The notes under the pieces are model-generated. The model made no database searches and was not told the origin of the DNA. It was given only the letters and a program-made list of their open reading frames with translations. Both the position numbers and the translations under genes were made by a program. A stretch of 64,000 nucleotides of DNA from Conoideocrella luteorostrata (taxonomy: Eukaryota; Ascomycota; Sordariomycetes; Hypocreales; Clavicipitaceae): assembly GCA_032433595.1 (NCBI GenBank), contig JASWJB010000122.1, positions 1 to 64,000 of the forward strand, given 5' to 3'. Below, in pieces: positions 24,618 through 35,345 of the stretch (position 1 is its first letter; every line of letters begins with the position of its first letter).

Positions 24618-25978
24618 GTCGTCCCCGGGGATTTTACGGACGAGCTAGACGGATCATGGGAGGGTCTTCTAAGTGCGATTCATCAATCCCTCGCAATGTA
24701 GGACCCTAAGCAAGACGTTTCTTTCTTGTGACCTCGAGTATTATGAGTCAAGAGCAGGTTGTGAAACACTATAGAAGAAACAAAATATCTGCGTAATTCA
24801 CAGATTGTAGATGCAACATGAAGAATACAAAACTAAATGTACTCAGACTCAAAGAAAAACCCGAGCCTAAGTAGCCTAATGGCCACCATTTTGGAGCAAG
24901 GATCAGGCTCATGGGGATCCGAATCTCGCTCCGTCACAGACAGACACTATGACTAGCGGGGCGATGCAGTCATTCACGGCATTGGGAGCATCTTGATCTG
25001 TGGACCCTCAAAAATTTCAAACCATTCGTGCCGAAACGGTGCCGTTGAAAAGCGTTTACGATGCTTTTAAAGACTTCTGCAACCAACGATGGCTGCCCTA
25101 CAGTACAGTAAGGCGTAGTTACAATGCAGAATAATGAGTTACTGAAGCATCTTACTCAACTGGGGACCGCCAAATCCTTCAAAGGACCACCAGAAACATT
25201 CTTCGGCATTGCATGGCGTTGCATTTTGCTTGCCTTGGCTTTGGTTGGGTCCATGGAGACGCATGGTGGGAACGAAGGTGTTGTCCGTCTTGCATCGGCC
25301 GGCATTGTGTGGGGCCATGGGGGCCCGCGCCTGGCTGGGGCGGAACCACAGCGTCTCTTTTAGGACCGAAGTCCGGCTGTCGCCCAGGTAAGGTCATGGG
25401 TTTCTTTTCCGCGACGGGAACTCCATGGAAGTTTTGGGCGGTCCACAGGCATGTTGTGCCCATGCTCTAACGGCAGCGTCTTCCGGTCCTTCGTAATTAC
25501 GGTCCACATCTCTCGCATATATGTATATAGTAAAAAGCGTATGAGGTCAACACATGACTTGGACGGACATACGACGGACCTGCGGCTACCTACGCGGAAT
25601 GGATGAATACTCTTCGTCACCTTTTGAGACTTGCTGCTTGAGTTCAGATACCAGTACCAGCATCGGACGAGGAACAAAACAAGAGTATTCTACTAAACCC
25701 TGAGCGCAGTCACATCGACTTGTGGCATGTCTCAAATCAAACCATAATACTTGACGTGCAATGACCGTGTATTTCGCGGTGCGTATCTCCAAGCGATACA
25801 TATACTTCAGCATACACCCTAGGTAGGTCCTCGATACTCAAGTCAAGTAATCAAAAGCCACAACGCCAAAACAGGAAAAGAAAATGCATCATTTACACCT
25901 GACCCTAGCCAATTGTCGCCTCTTGTTTGTCTTTATATTGCTTCGTAGTCGTAGCTCCTGTCCTTGAATTGAAAGAAT
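24618..25978. other. Intergenic region
   Basis: 1.36 kb between the start of the MFS gene and the 3' end of the La gene. The overlapping short frames at 25.1-25.5 kb show no family pattern. No nonamer copies or strong repeats are present. Confidence 0.5.
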
Positions 25979-27287
25979 TTATGCTTCAGTGCTAGATTCA
26001 ACCTTGGTGTCGACCTTCTTTGCCGCGGGCTCTCCGACCGAACCTTCTTCATCGCGAGCTCGCTTTCCGTTAGACTCTTTGCTGTTCTCGGCACTTGACT
26101 GGATGGCAGGAGGGCCGCTAAGGAGCAGTCATGTTAGTTTTCTTGTGCAATGCCCTTTATACTCATTCAAAAGTTGACTGAACAGCACGTACCTCTCATA
26201 AGCCTTATCCTTGTGGTCTCCGTGCTCACGTTCACGGCCACGATCGCCGACCCTTCCGCCACGACCAAAGCCTCTTCCACGGCCACCACGGCCACCACGT
26301 CCACGGCCGCCTCGGAAGCCATTCTTCTGATCATGCTCACGCCTCTTCTTCCAATCATCCTGGTCACGGCTGCGACCTTTGCTTTTACTGTTGAAGTCCT
26401 TACCCTCATAGAACTTGCGCGGCTGAGTCGTATTGGGTTCAATCTTTCCCTGGCGGATCAAATCGCTTTTCTCGTCGCAGTAATCCTTCTTGGACATGAT
26501 CTTCAAGTCGTGGCCCTTCCATGAAGGCTTAGGCTCTGCAGCTATAAACTTCTTAGCCGTCTCCTCGTCCGCAAACGTGACAAATACGGAGCCCTTGAAC
26601 AGATTTTCATTCGTTCGGCGCAGCTTCAAACCCTTGACTTCACCAAACTGGGCGAAGAAGCTTTCCAGATCGAACTGCGTATCAGGGTTCTCGTCACCAA
26701 AGCCCTTGATGTAGACGGTAGAGGCCTCGACCTTGGCTTTGCCCTCAGTCATGGGCTTGTAGGGGGTCTTGCGCTTCACGACTTCAGAGCCCTCCTCACC
26801 CGAGATTTCAAGGGCTTTGCTGTCGCGTAAAGCGGCGACAACGGCGCTGTAAGGTTGGAAGGTGCGCATGCGTTTGAAAGAGTGGATTTTGGAAACGGAG
26901 ATGGGCTTGTTTTCTGAACCGCCGCAAGACTCCCACATGAACTTGTCTTGTGGGAAGTTCCAGTCGCCAAAGTAGAATTCGACCTAGCAGCAAGGCGGGG
27001 TCAGTTGAACGTCTCAGAAGATGCATCAGGGACGATGAAATAGGAACATGGAAAGATAGTCAAACGACTTAGAAACGAGGGTTGTTCGGATATCGGCTTA
27101 CTTGCTTACGGATGGCATCAGGGTCATCCGTCACGTCCCGAACGCTAGGGTCAAATTTGTTGTTCTTCTTGACATCTTTGTAGTCAGTCTGGGCGGTAGT
27201 TTTGATCATGGTGTTCTCCGAAGCTGGGGCTTGCTCCTGCACGGGAGTAGCCCCAGTGGGCTGGGTCGCAGCTTCCGCCTCGCTCAT
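25979..27287 (-). CDS. lhp1: La protein (Lhp1-like RNA chaperone)
   Basis: Binds the 3' oligo-U tails of new RNA polymerase III transcripts and chaperones tRNA and snRNA folding in the nucleus. Three exons on the minus strand (27102-27287, 26193-26983, 25979-26117) give 371 aa. The winged-helix La motif spans about residues 50-140 and includes VEFYFGDWNFPQDKF, assembled across the first intron (118 bp). An RRM follows at about 150-235 (STVYIKGF... and KGSVFVTFAD as RNP2/RNP1-like strands). A basic, RGG-rich tail comes next, then a short C-terminus with a KRARDEE-type and a PAAKKV-type nuclear signal. The 75-bp last intron (GTACGT...TTAG) is needed to reach this tail; reading through it hits a stop. 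The start is the ATG of MSEAEA. Confidence 0.92.
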
Positions 27288-28668
27288 TTCGCCGACCAAA
27301 ATGGGAAGTGCCTCTGTCCAAGAGTAGCTTCAAATCGTATCCTATGAGAAAGGAGGGTTAATGTAAGTAAGTGCCTTCGCAGTCAATTTAGAAAATCGGT
27401 GGCGGGGTCCTAGGCAGCGCGCATCGACAGAGAAGCCATCACCGTCGGTGAGCAGCGGCAGCTGGATTAGCCACCATTGAGTCTATCAATCGTACCTTGG
27501 GTAGTGTACTTATACAGAAAGCCGTACTTGCAGATCGTTGAAAGGTGTAAAGAATAGAAGATGTGCTCGTTTTGCCACTTCAGAATTGGCGATTGAGTCC
27601 ACAGAAAAAAATGGCGGAAATTCTGCCGCTCTACCACCCGGCATTAAAGTTTGAAAATCTCAGTGCTGTGAGGAGCTTGACTCACCGCCCATCCACTTTG
27701 GTGCTACTGTTTGCTGCAGCCACGAGCAGCCGCCGTCCCGCCATTCTACCTGGACTGGACAACCATTACTGACGCTTTTTCGCTACAGAACATGTGCCTA
27801 CTACCACTAATAGGATTTAACCGAGTACAATCGTATCCGGAAAGCCAAAAAAAAAAAAAAAAAAAACTAAATATAAAAAAGCTTGTTATGGGCATTTACA
27901 CTTGAATTCATGAAAATTTCACTTAGCATATATAACTGTCGAGAGTTTAGAAAACGACTGGACATTGATTCCAACAGGGTAACTTGATATGTTGTGTATA
28001 GTGCACTTACCCCAGAAGTGATCCCACACTCCGTTCAATACTGAGAGAAATATATGTATGCATATTCGCCTACTCAGACCCACCGGATCTGATTTTGGAA
28101 GCATTGACATTCTCATGACTGGCGGTGGCAACAGTACGACTTGGTACAGGGTCTTCGATGCAGATGGCGCTGGAAATGCAAATGGCGGAGATTGTGCTTC
28201 ACAAACCAATTTTCTGTGAATATAAATATACCCCCGATAGTCTTAGTGCTTGATAACACAAAAGCACTCCCCAAGTTAAACAGCCTAATTTGTTTGGGTT
28301 GATTTGATTTTGCTTGGTACTAGAGCACTATTAAGAAATGGATCTGTCTTTGCAACTCTCTACAGCAATCGGCCCCATTCCTATCCAAGCTTAATGCCAT
28401 TGTTAGGTCAATGACATCAGCCAATTGCAGCGACCGGAGAGCTTCCATACCACAAAACCGGCGATCCCATCTGAAGCCTTTACTCATTACTTCATTGCCT
28501 TGCTATACCCCCCATTGACGACCATGCAGCTGCATTGAGCGTCGCCGACCTTCATCCCACATCTTCGGATATAGCAAGGAACACACTGCGTTCATTCTGA
28601 CTGTTATGCCAAGGATTCCTGTTACTTGCCATTCCCATCGCATACCTCCTTAATTTTGTTGAGCCACC
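27288..28668. other. Intergenic region, divergent promoters
   Basis: 1.38 kb between the starts of the La and phospholipase genes. It contains an A-run of about 18 bases near 27847-27866. No gene, nonamer or repeat family is seen. Confidence 0.5.
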
Positions 28669-31074
28669 ATGATAAGACGCTTGCACAATATCAGCAAGTC
28701 CCTGCCAACTCCTGGCTCCTCCTTAAATATTGATAGCGGGCGTTCACTTTTCTTTGTGCACACCGGACTTCGACGCAATTTCTTTACTCATTCTAAAAAG
28801 GCACGCAAAACCCGTGCAGGCCTACCAATTACCATCGTTGCTGGAACTTTGTTTATATGGTCACTATATCCGTCAGAGGAATTCGCAAATCTCAGCCCAC
28901 CACAGCACCATAACGACCAGTTTCATGGAGACTCGAATGGAGAGGATCCAAATGACGAGACGGAGGAAAGCCAAGGCCAGCCCGAGAATGCTTGGGATAT
29001 CTTCGCTAGGCGCATCGAGAACATAGCGGTAGTCGCTGACACGGAGTGGGCCATTTTCTCTGAGAAAATAGCCACTTTTATTCTCCCGGAATGGTCCAAA
29101 CATGTCCCTGGATACCTCAAGAAGCTTCAAAGAGAGCTGTCCATGGCTCCAGGCTCCTTGGCGGATGAGATTTGGGAGGACGCGCACGATCCCAACATTA
29201 ACCCCGAAATTGCATGGACGGCTAATGTTCGTGTATCATCGGAGCTATGTGATGAGGAAAAGGAGTTTCTATCAAGGAGAAAGCGAGTCATAAGAGTTGC
29301 TCTGGCTAAGTATCTTGGCTTGAATGAAGATGATATCCACCCCGACGATATTCCCACTATTGCTATGTGCGGCTCAGGAGGCGGCTTGCGCGCACTTGTC
29401 GCCGGCACTGGGTCGTTGATCGCCACAGAGCAGGACGGCCTTTTCGACTGCGTTACATACACGGCAGGTGTCAGTGGTTCTTGCTGGCTGCAGATGCTCC
29501 TGAATTCGTCCATCGCTGGAGGAGATTTCAAGAAACTGCTGGAGCATCTCAAGGCACGTCTTGGCATTCACATTGCTTATCCCCCAGTTGCCTTCCAGTC
29601 TCTTGTGTCGATGCCGACGAGCAAATATATCCTGAGCGGTCTTGTTGAAAAGCTTAGAGGCGATCCCAAAGCAGATTTTGGCCTTGTCGATGTCTACGGC
29701 TTACTCCTAGGTGCCCGATTGCTAGTCCCAAAGGGTGAGCTTGGCGTGAATGATGAGGACTTCAAGCTCTCCAACCAGCGCGAAGCTGTTAAATATGGAG
29801 ATCGTCCGCTGCCTATCTACACCGTGGTTCACCATCAAATCCCCGAGGCCGAACAAATCCAGAGACAGCCGACAGAAAACAAGCAGAAGCCAGCCAGCGA
29901 AGAGCCATGGTTCCAATGGTACGAAATCACACCCTACGAGTTCTTCTGTGAAGAATTCGGGGCTGGCATCCCTACGTGGTCCCTAGGGCGCAAGTTCAAG
30001 GATGGGAAGGATGTGCCACCAGAACACGGGTTCCATCTCCCGGAGATCAGAGTGCCACTATTGATGGGCATCTTTGGCAGTGCATTTTGCGCCACCCTTA
30101 GCCACTACTATAAGGAGATCAAGCCTTTGGTCCTCAGCATAACGGGTCTGGCGAGTGTCGATGAATTTGTCACTGGCCGAGACGATGACTTGAGCAAAGT
30201 TCACCCCATCGATCCAGCCACCATTCCCAACTTTGCGTACCAAATGCACGGCAAGTTGCCAGGCACGACCCCCCAGAGTATCTACGAACAAGAACACATT
30301 CAACTCATGGACGCTGGCATGTCCAATAACTTGCCAATCTATCCCCTTCTCCGACCTGGTCGGGACGTTGACATTCTCGTTGCATTCGACGCCTCTGCAG
30401 ACATCAAGACTGACAATTGGCTTTCCGTGGCTGACGGATACGCTCGACAACGTGGTGTAAAAGGATGGCCCGTTGGAATTGGCTGGCCCAAACGGGGGGA
30501 GTCCGTTCAGGAAACTACAAAAGAGCTGGTCGATGCCGAAGCCAAGTCGTTTAAAGAAGCAGACGAACGCGTTCAACAGGCCAAAGACGACCAAGCATCT
30601 CTCCGAAAAGCTGCAAATGGCCAATTTTCGGATGAAAACGACGGAACCAAATTTGATCGTGGGAACGAAGAAGCCGGTGACCTAGGATACTGCACCGTCT
30701 GGGTTGGCACAACTCAGGAACGCGCATCGCAGCCCCCTCCACCAGCCAAAAGTATCGACAAATCCAACAAGTGGCAACTCATGGAACCTGACGCCGGTCT
30801 TACACTCGTCTACCTGCCATTTTTGGCCAACAGGAAGGGACCGGATATTTCTCCTGGTACAACGGATTTCCTGAGCACTTGGAACTTTGTATATACCCCT
30901 GAGCAAATCAATAATGTGGTTAATCTTGCACGGGCCAATTACGATGAAGGTAAAGAACAGATCCGGTCAACTGTAAGAGCTGTATATGAGAGGAAGAAGC
31001 TTTTGAGGGAAAAAGCGGAAGGCAAAAGGGCGAGGCTTGAGGCATCACAATCCCTGGCAATCCTAACTAGTTGA
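28669..31074 (+). CDS. Cytosolic phospholipase A2-type lipase with N-terminal membrane/targeting segment
   Basis: Predicted to release fatty acids from glycerophospholipids or lysophospholipids. Single exon, 801 aa. The catalytic pattern of the PLA2 group IV/lysophospholipase B fold is present: oxyanion block GSGGGLRA near residue 235, nucleophile loop AGVSGSCW with Ser near 269, and catalytic Asp in LMDAGMSNN near 548. The N-terminus is Arg-rich with few acids, followed by a hydrophobic stretch at about residues 52-68. This looks like a mitochondrial presequence plus inner-membrane anchor, in contrast with secreted fungal phospholipase B, which has a signal peptide. An insert of basic and acidic helix near 620-660 and a charged C-terminal coil follow the catalytic core. 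It converges on the mL44 gene, 361 bp away. Confidence 0.88.
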   Translation: MIRRLHNISKSLPTPGSSLNIDSGRSLFFVHTGLRRNFFTHSKKARKTRAGLPITIVAGTLFIWSLYPSEEFANLSPPQHHNDQFHGDSNGEDPNDETEESQGQPENAWDIFARRIENIAVVADTEWAIFSEKIATFILPEWSKHVPGYLKKLQRELSMAPGSLADEIWEDAHDPNINPEIAWTANVRVSSELCDEEKEFLSRRKRVIRVALAKYLGLNEDDIHPDDIPTIAMCGSGGGLRALVAGTGSLIATEQDGLFDCVTYTAGVSGSCWLQMLLNSSIAGGDFKKLLEHLKARLGIHIAYPPVAFQSLVSMPTSKYILSGLVEKLRGDPKADFGLVDVYGLLLGARLLVPKGELGVNDEDFKLSNQREAVKYGDRPLPIYTVVHHQIPEAEQIQRQPTENKQKPASEEPWFQWYEITPYEFFCEEFGAGIPTWSLGRKFKDGKDVPPEHGFHLPEIRVPLLMGIFGSAFCATLSHYYKEIKPLVLSITGLASVDEFVTGRDDDLSKVHPIDPATIPNFAYQMHGKLPGTTPQSIYEQEHIQLMDAGMSNNLPIYPLLRPGRDVDILVAFDASADIKTDNWLSVADGYARQRGVKGWPVGIGWPKRGESVQETTKELVDAEAKSFKEADERVQQAKDDQASLRKAANGQFSDENDGTKFDRGNEEAGDLGYCTVWVGTTQERASQPPPPAKSIDKSNKWQLMEPDAGLTLVYLPFLANRKGPDISPGTTDFLSTWNFVYTPEQINNVVNLARANYDEGKEQIRSTVRAVYERKKLLREKAEGKRARLEASQSLAILTS

Positions 31075-31435
31075 GGGCTTTATTTTCATTTGTATAGGTG
31101 TGAAGCATTGATGAGGTAGAGAAAAGCATGACACTTTTTTTTCCTTTAGTTTTGACCTGGCTGAGCTTATGCAATGCGATTATAGATCTGTATCGTCATG
31201 CATTGTATGATAGTGCCGTTGACTTTATTTTCCCGGTATGCTTTCCAAAAACTCTTCCTGAGTAAAATTTGGCTAATTATTCTACAGTGTATCTTAATGT
31301 ACAGTGGCAATGCTTTTCGTAGCCCATCAACTCCCACAAAATACCACCAAAAAAAAGTTCTATAGAATGAGCGCTCTCTCCTCTGATCAATACGATCTTC
31401 CGTCGCCGCTTCACGTCGCATTGTAGACTGTATGC
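31075..31435. other. Convergent intergenic region
   Basis: Spacer of 361 bp between convergent stops. A/T-rich 3' UTR-like sequence; nothing else is seen. Confidence 0.5.
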
Positions 31436-32596
31436 TTAGATGATCTCGCCGATATCAATATGTGGCGCTTTCCAAGGCTTCACACCCTCCTCCATCATAT
31501 CGCTAGGTACGCGAACTTTATTTCCTGGACTGTATAGATACCACGCTTTCAAAGCGTTCATGGAAGCCTTGCGTCTGGCAATATCCAGGCTAGGGCCAGC
31601 ACCTTCTCCCATCTTCTCCTTGCCGCTGTAAATACCCACAACGTATACAGGAGTCCGTGACATGCGACCTGTTTCACTCTCCAAACGGGCGACGGGGGCT
31701 TCGAACCCTTCTCTAGCGCAGAGCATGGCTAACTCACGCGTTGGCAACTGGAATTGAAACAATGTCGACGGATCGAACTGTCTTGATAGAATGTGTGATG
31801 AGATAAAGGACTTGGCAGCCTCACGGCCACAGTGGGTATAAACGGACCCAACGACAGCCTGGACGAACGATCCGAAGGCATCGTTCTGGAGAGCTTCATA
31901 GCCCTGTTGGCCAGCATTCTCGGATTTGCTGAGCGCATCGCCGAAGGCATCGTCAAGAACAATACGGCTGCTCACACCGCGCCGGTATGAGCTATTCTGC
32001 TGAACTTCAGAGCGAACATATCCCCATCGCGTGTTGACAAGGTGTTCGCCACTAGGCTGCCATTGGAGCAATCCGGGGTCAACCTCCTCGCCAGGAGCAG
32101 CCGCCGCGCCCACACCCCATCGGCGGGCGACCTGCTGCAGTGACTCTTGGCCAGCATATGCTCTTAATGCCTCATACAGAATGACCATCGGCAGTCGGGG
32201 CCACTTGCAGACGAGATATTCCAGCACATGATAATTGGTGATGGTGCTCCCTAAAAATGCCAGGTTCGAATTGTTGAAACTACCATTTGCATCGGCCGAC
32301 GGCGTAATCAGCGCTCGCGCAATTGTCTGTAAAGGAATCTTGTTGGAGAGAGCCAATCGTGCATGTAGAGCAGCGAGCTTTGCTGATTGAAGGCTGCGTT
32401 CATGAGGTGAAGGCAACGTGAATCGCGGTGTCGACTCTTCGGGGATTGTTCTGTCTTTAATGTCAGGTGCAATGGCCGCCGAGGATTGGCATCTGATGGG
32501 CTGGAGGAACGGTTGTCTGCTGGTAACAGATGCAGCTCCTGAGCGAGCTTGCAGCAGTTGTCTGCTGCTCCATTGGGACGACCGTAGCTTTTTCAT
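31436..32596 (-). CDS. mrpl3: Mitochondrial large-subunit ribosomal protein mL44 (MRPL3)
   Basis: Structural protein of the 54S mitochondrial ribosomal subunit. Single exon, 386 aa. The N-terminal 35-40 residues are rich in Arg, Ser and Gln with no acids, a typical mitochondrial presequence. An RNase III-like fold lacking a clear acidic catalytic signature covers about residues 60-250 (block LGDAL/FGDAL-type and QNDAFGSFVQAVVGSVY). A double-stranded-RNA-binding-like domain lies near 275-355 (PVYVVGIYSGKEKMGEG and AGPSLDIARRKASMNAL). This domain pair is the hallmark of mL44. Its 5' end faces the small mitochondrial-type membrane protein gene across 403 bp. Confidence 0.9.
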   Translation of the reverse strand: MKKLRSSQWSSRQLLQARSGAASVTSRQPFLQPIRCQSSAAIAPDIKDRTIPEESTPRFTLPSPHERSLQSAKLAALHARLALSNKIPLQTIARALITPSADANGSFNNSNLAFLGSTITNYHVLEYLVCKWPRLPMVILYEALRAYAGQESLQQVARRWGVGAAAAPGEEVDPGLLQWQPSGEHLVNTRWGYVRSEVQQNSSYRRGVSSRIVLDDAFGDALSKSENAGQQGYEALQNDAFGSFVQAVVGSVYTHCGREAAKSFISSHILSRQFDPSTLFQFQLPTRELAMLCAREGFEAPVARLESETGRMSRTPVYVVGIYSGKEKMGEGAGPSLDIARRKASMNALKAWYLYSPGNKVRVPSDMMEEGVKPWKAPHIDIGEII

Positions 32597-32999
32597 ATTG
32601 AGACTCGGGAGACCTGAAGAAGAACTTCGTCAGGAAATTAGAATAAAGAATCAACGGAGTCCCATTCCTCCAAGCGCACGAGGAAGAAGTCGTGCAGCGT
32701 TGAGTGTGCCGTTGAAATCCAATTCAATGCAGGGCCGAATGCCAGTTGCGGAAAAAGTTCGACGACTCTATCCACATAAGGTGAGTCGTGTGAGCCGCTC
32801 CTGAAGGGCCACTGGTCCCTTGTGCTGGGTGGGCTGTTAGCTTCTGGACCAGCAATAGCGGAACAACTCTCGGGCCGCCGCCTATGGCTGCTGCGTTGCT
32901 GCTCTTATGGCTACGTTTCTTAAGGACCAACCCAATTGAAAGGACGCAACTGCGCACCTCGATTTCCATACTCTTACGTCCTTTGATAAGTCAATCAAA
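32597..32999. promoter_or_regulatory. Divergent promoter of two mitochondrial-type genes
   Basis: The 403 bases separate the mL44 start (minus) from the small membrane protein start (plus). A CCAAT pentamer, the site type bound by the fungal HAP complex that controls respiratory genes, sits at 32932-32936, about 65 bases before the plus-strand ATG. Joint control of the two genes is an inference from this arrangement. Confidence 0.45.
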
Positions 33000-33543
33000 A
33001 TGGTAAGTCATTTCAAATGCTGATTATCGATATCTGGCACCAAATATGCTAACCCAGTGCGCGTGTAGGGCGGTGGTGGAAAGATTCCGTAAGTTATGTA
33101 CAGGACCGACCCAGCATAACGAACTGCAACGGTCTAGCCATGACGGTGCCTTTAAACCGGTATCCCTCGATCCTACGCACAATATGTCTAAATGCTTATT
33201 CTTCGACGTACCCAGTTATCCCAAGCACGTCTGGTCACCAGCTGGTGGTTGGTACGCTCAACCCGGCAACTGGAGAGCCAACACCCTCGTTGCTGCCAGC
33301 GTACTAGTCGGCATGGTCGCCGTGACATGGAAATTCAGTGCGGAGAGGGAAACTTGGGCGCGCAAACCCGAGCCTGGCGAGTGGCACCCTAGCCGATAGT
33401 ACGTCGAATGCAACTCTGCTTCACAACATGTGCCGGAGCCAGCAGTGCAACTAACTCATAAAAATAATAGTTGGTCGAAACAGTTGATTCAATGGGACAA
33501 GGAGGACAGGTCAAAGGCGGAGAAAGCCAATGCTAAAGAGTAA
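33000..33543 (+). CDS. Small mitochondrial-type membrane protein, probable complex I-associated subunit
   Basis: A 92-aa protein pieced together from four exons: 33000-33002 (the ATG alone), 33069-33088 (20 bp), 33216-33398 and 33471-33543. Introns are 66, 127 and 72 bp and all start GTAAGT or GTACGT. The spliced product begins MGGGKIPYPKHVW, continues SPAGGWYAQPGNWRANT, has one membrane helix at about residues 37-57, and ends with a charged helix containing RYWSKQLIQWDKED. I recall this pattern from small fungal proteins annotated as NADH:ubiquinone oxidoreductase subunits; the exact subunit name is uncertain. The start codon being its own exon and the 20-bp second exon make this gene easy for automatic annotation to miss. 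It is paired head-to-head with mL44. Confidence 0.85.
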
Positions 33544-35345
33544 CATTTGAAAGACGGCGTAGGGACGACTGGGAGTCTTGGTCCCATTTGATGGAGGAGG
33601 GAGCGGGACCCAATAACATTTGTATAATCTTTGATCAGACTAGAGTATTGTCTCTTTTTTCCTTTCCGTCTCGGAACTATCATCACAGCGTCCTACCTGT
33701 ATTGTGCTTCGCGTTTCAAGTGCAATGTCATGGACAGGGGACCTTGGGTCAGCGAGACAACCTATCAATATTGACTTTGGTAATTTGCGTCTCGTCGCCG
33801 TTCTATTCTCGAACCCTAATGTCGATTTTGATGACCGCTAGGGGCTGGAGCCCTTGGAAACGAAAAAGTGAAATTCAATCCATTGTCCGAAGCATTCTTA
33901 GGGTACGTCTAGATACACCCTTCTGCTTGGAAGCTCCGGTTAAGACAGAAGACGTTGTTGCATCGGCTGCACTTCGTGAGGGCTGAGCAAATTAAATTGG
34001 CTGTTTAGCAAAAACGTAGCAAAAAAGTGCGTCGCCGTAATTAGTACCACATCGCCCATGTACCACGGAAGAAAAATTCATTCGGAATATTAATGGGGCA
34101 GCACATACACACGTTCATTCCAGAATGATAATTGCGCCGCCCGTTTGCATACGACCGTATGGTAGCATGATGCAACTTAGTGCGGGAGGATTCTCTATTT
34201 GTCTTGACAAATGGAACTTGTGAATCATGTTGATTCAAGGCGGAGGTGGGAAAGACAGACAATCAGGGTACTCCCACCAGCATGTAGGAGTACAGAGTAA
34301 ATTTTGAAGCACAGTATGGCGCGTGGTTGACCAAGGAGGGCTGGTGCTTGTGAGAGCGAGTGAGACCAGCATAACTGTGGCGTGCTGGCTCAGCTGAGGT
34401 ATTGCTAATGGTGTATGCTACGGAGGTTGCCACAGTGAATGGAATACAACAGATCTACTCCGTACTAGGCGTGAATGAGAAAGCCGATTCAGGTACTATT
34501 TAAATTGAATCTAGATTGGTATTTCGTGTGTTCTAAGCAACGTCTTTTGGGTTTTTCGTCGTGCAATTCCCTGATCATTAAACACTGATGGTGGCAAGTC
34601 TGCCCGCTTCGGTTCTCGTGGCCTGCCCACTTCTGGCAGCATCCAGCATGACCGCTGACAAAACGCCATCTCCTCGGTGCCACGCAGCATTACGCCCCAC
34701 GTATCAGACGCTGTGCATGGACAGCTAGCTCACCAACCACGTTGAACTTGACTTATTCTTTGTGTGTTATCGCTTTCTCTATCCAGTGACACAGCACTGC
34801 CGCTTTATTGCTGTCGCACGGCGGGCGAGCCGCCTCAAGCAATTGTGAAGGTCTCCGCCCCCCCCCCAACTATATCACATCGCGTGGGTATCCCGTATCT
34901 CCATGCATCCTTCCGCTTCCACGGATACGAAGCCCTACCTCTTCTATCTATATTGTATCTGCAAAGTACCTATACTGACACTATCCTACTTCATGCTTAA
35001 GTAGACACTCACACGGTCCTCATGCGCTCCTTTGCTGTCTACAGCCTTCTTTCATTCACATCTAGGTTTTGACGCCTAACGCCGACCATAAGGCAGTTCT
35101 ACACGTTGAGCTCCACCATCGGCTTTCGCAGCCTATCTTGACTTCCTTTTTCTCTCCCGCTTTTCTCCCGGTACCGCGACCGTTGGCAGGCGCGAAAGAG
35201 AGTTGCGGGCTTCCTTATTGTTTTGAAAAGTGGCCATCTCTCAATATCCTTCACTCTGGCGTTCCGCGCTCTCCGACTTACTGGCCTCGCTGTAGGCCTA
35301 GGACTCGGAGCCTTTACCGCATACCAACGTGACCAGGCCGCGCGG
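33544..35345. other. Intergenic region
   Basis: 1.8 kb between two plus-strand genes. It holds a nonamer copy at 34456, a C-run near 34859-34867 and a pyrimidine-rich stretch ahead of the RING gene. A 132-codon open frame at 33588 has no family resemblance and is not called. Confidence 0.5.

Noticed and set aside
25124..25470. Overlapping open frames on both strands between the MFS and La genes
   Set aside because: Low-complexity Trp/Gly/Cys-rich products with no family resemblance.
33588..33986. 132-codon plus-strand frame after the small mitochondrial-type gene
   Set aside because: Probably 3' UTR and spacer; composition is unlike protein and no motif is present.
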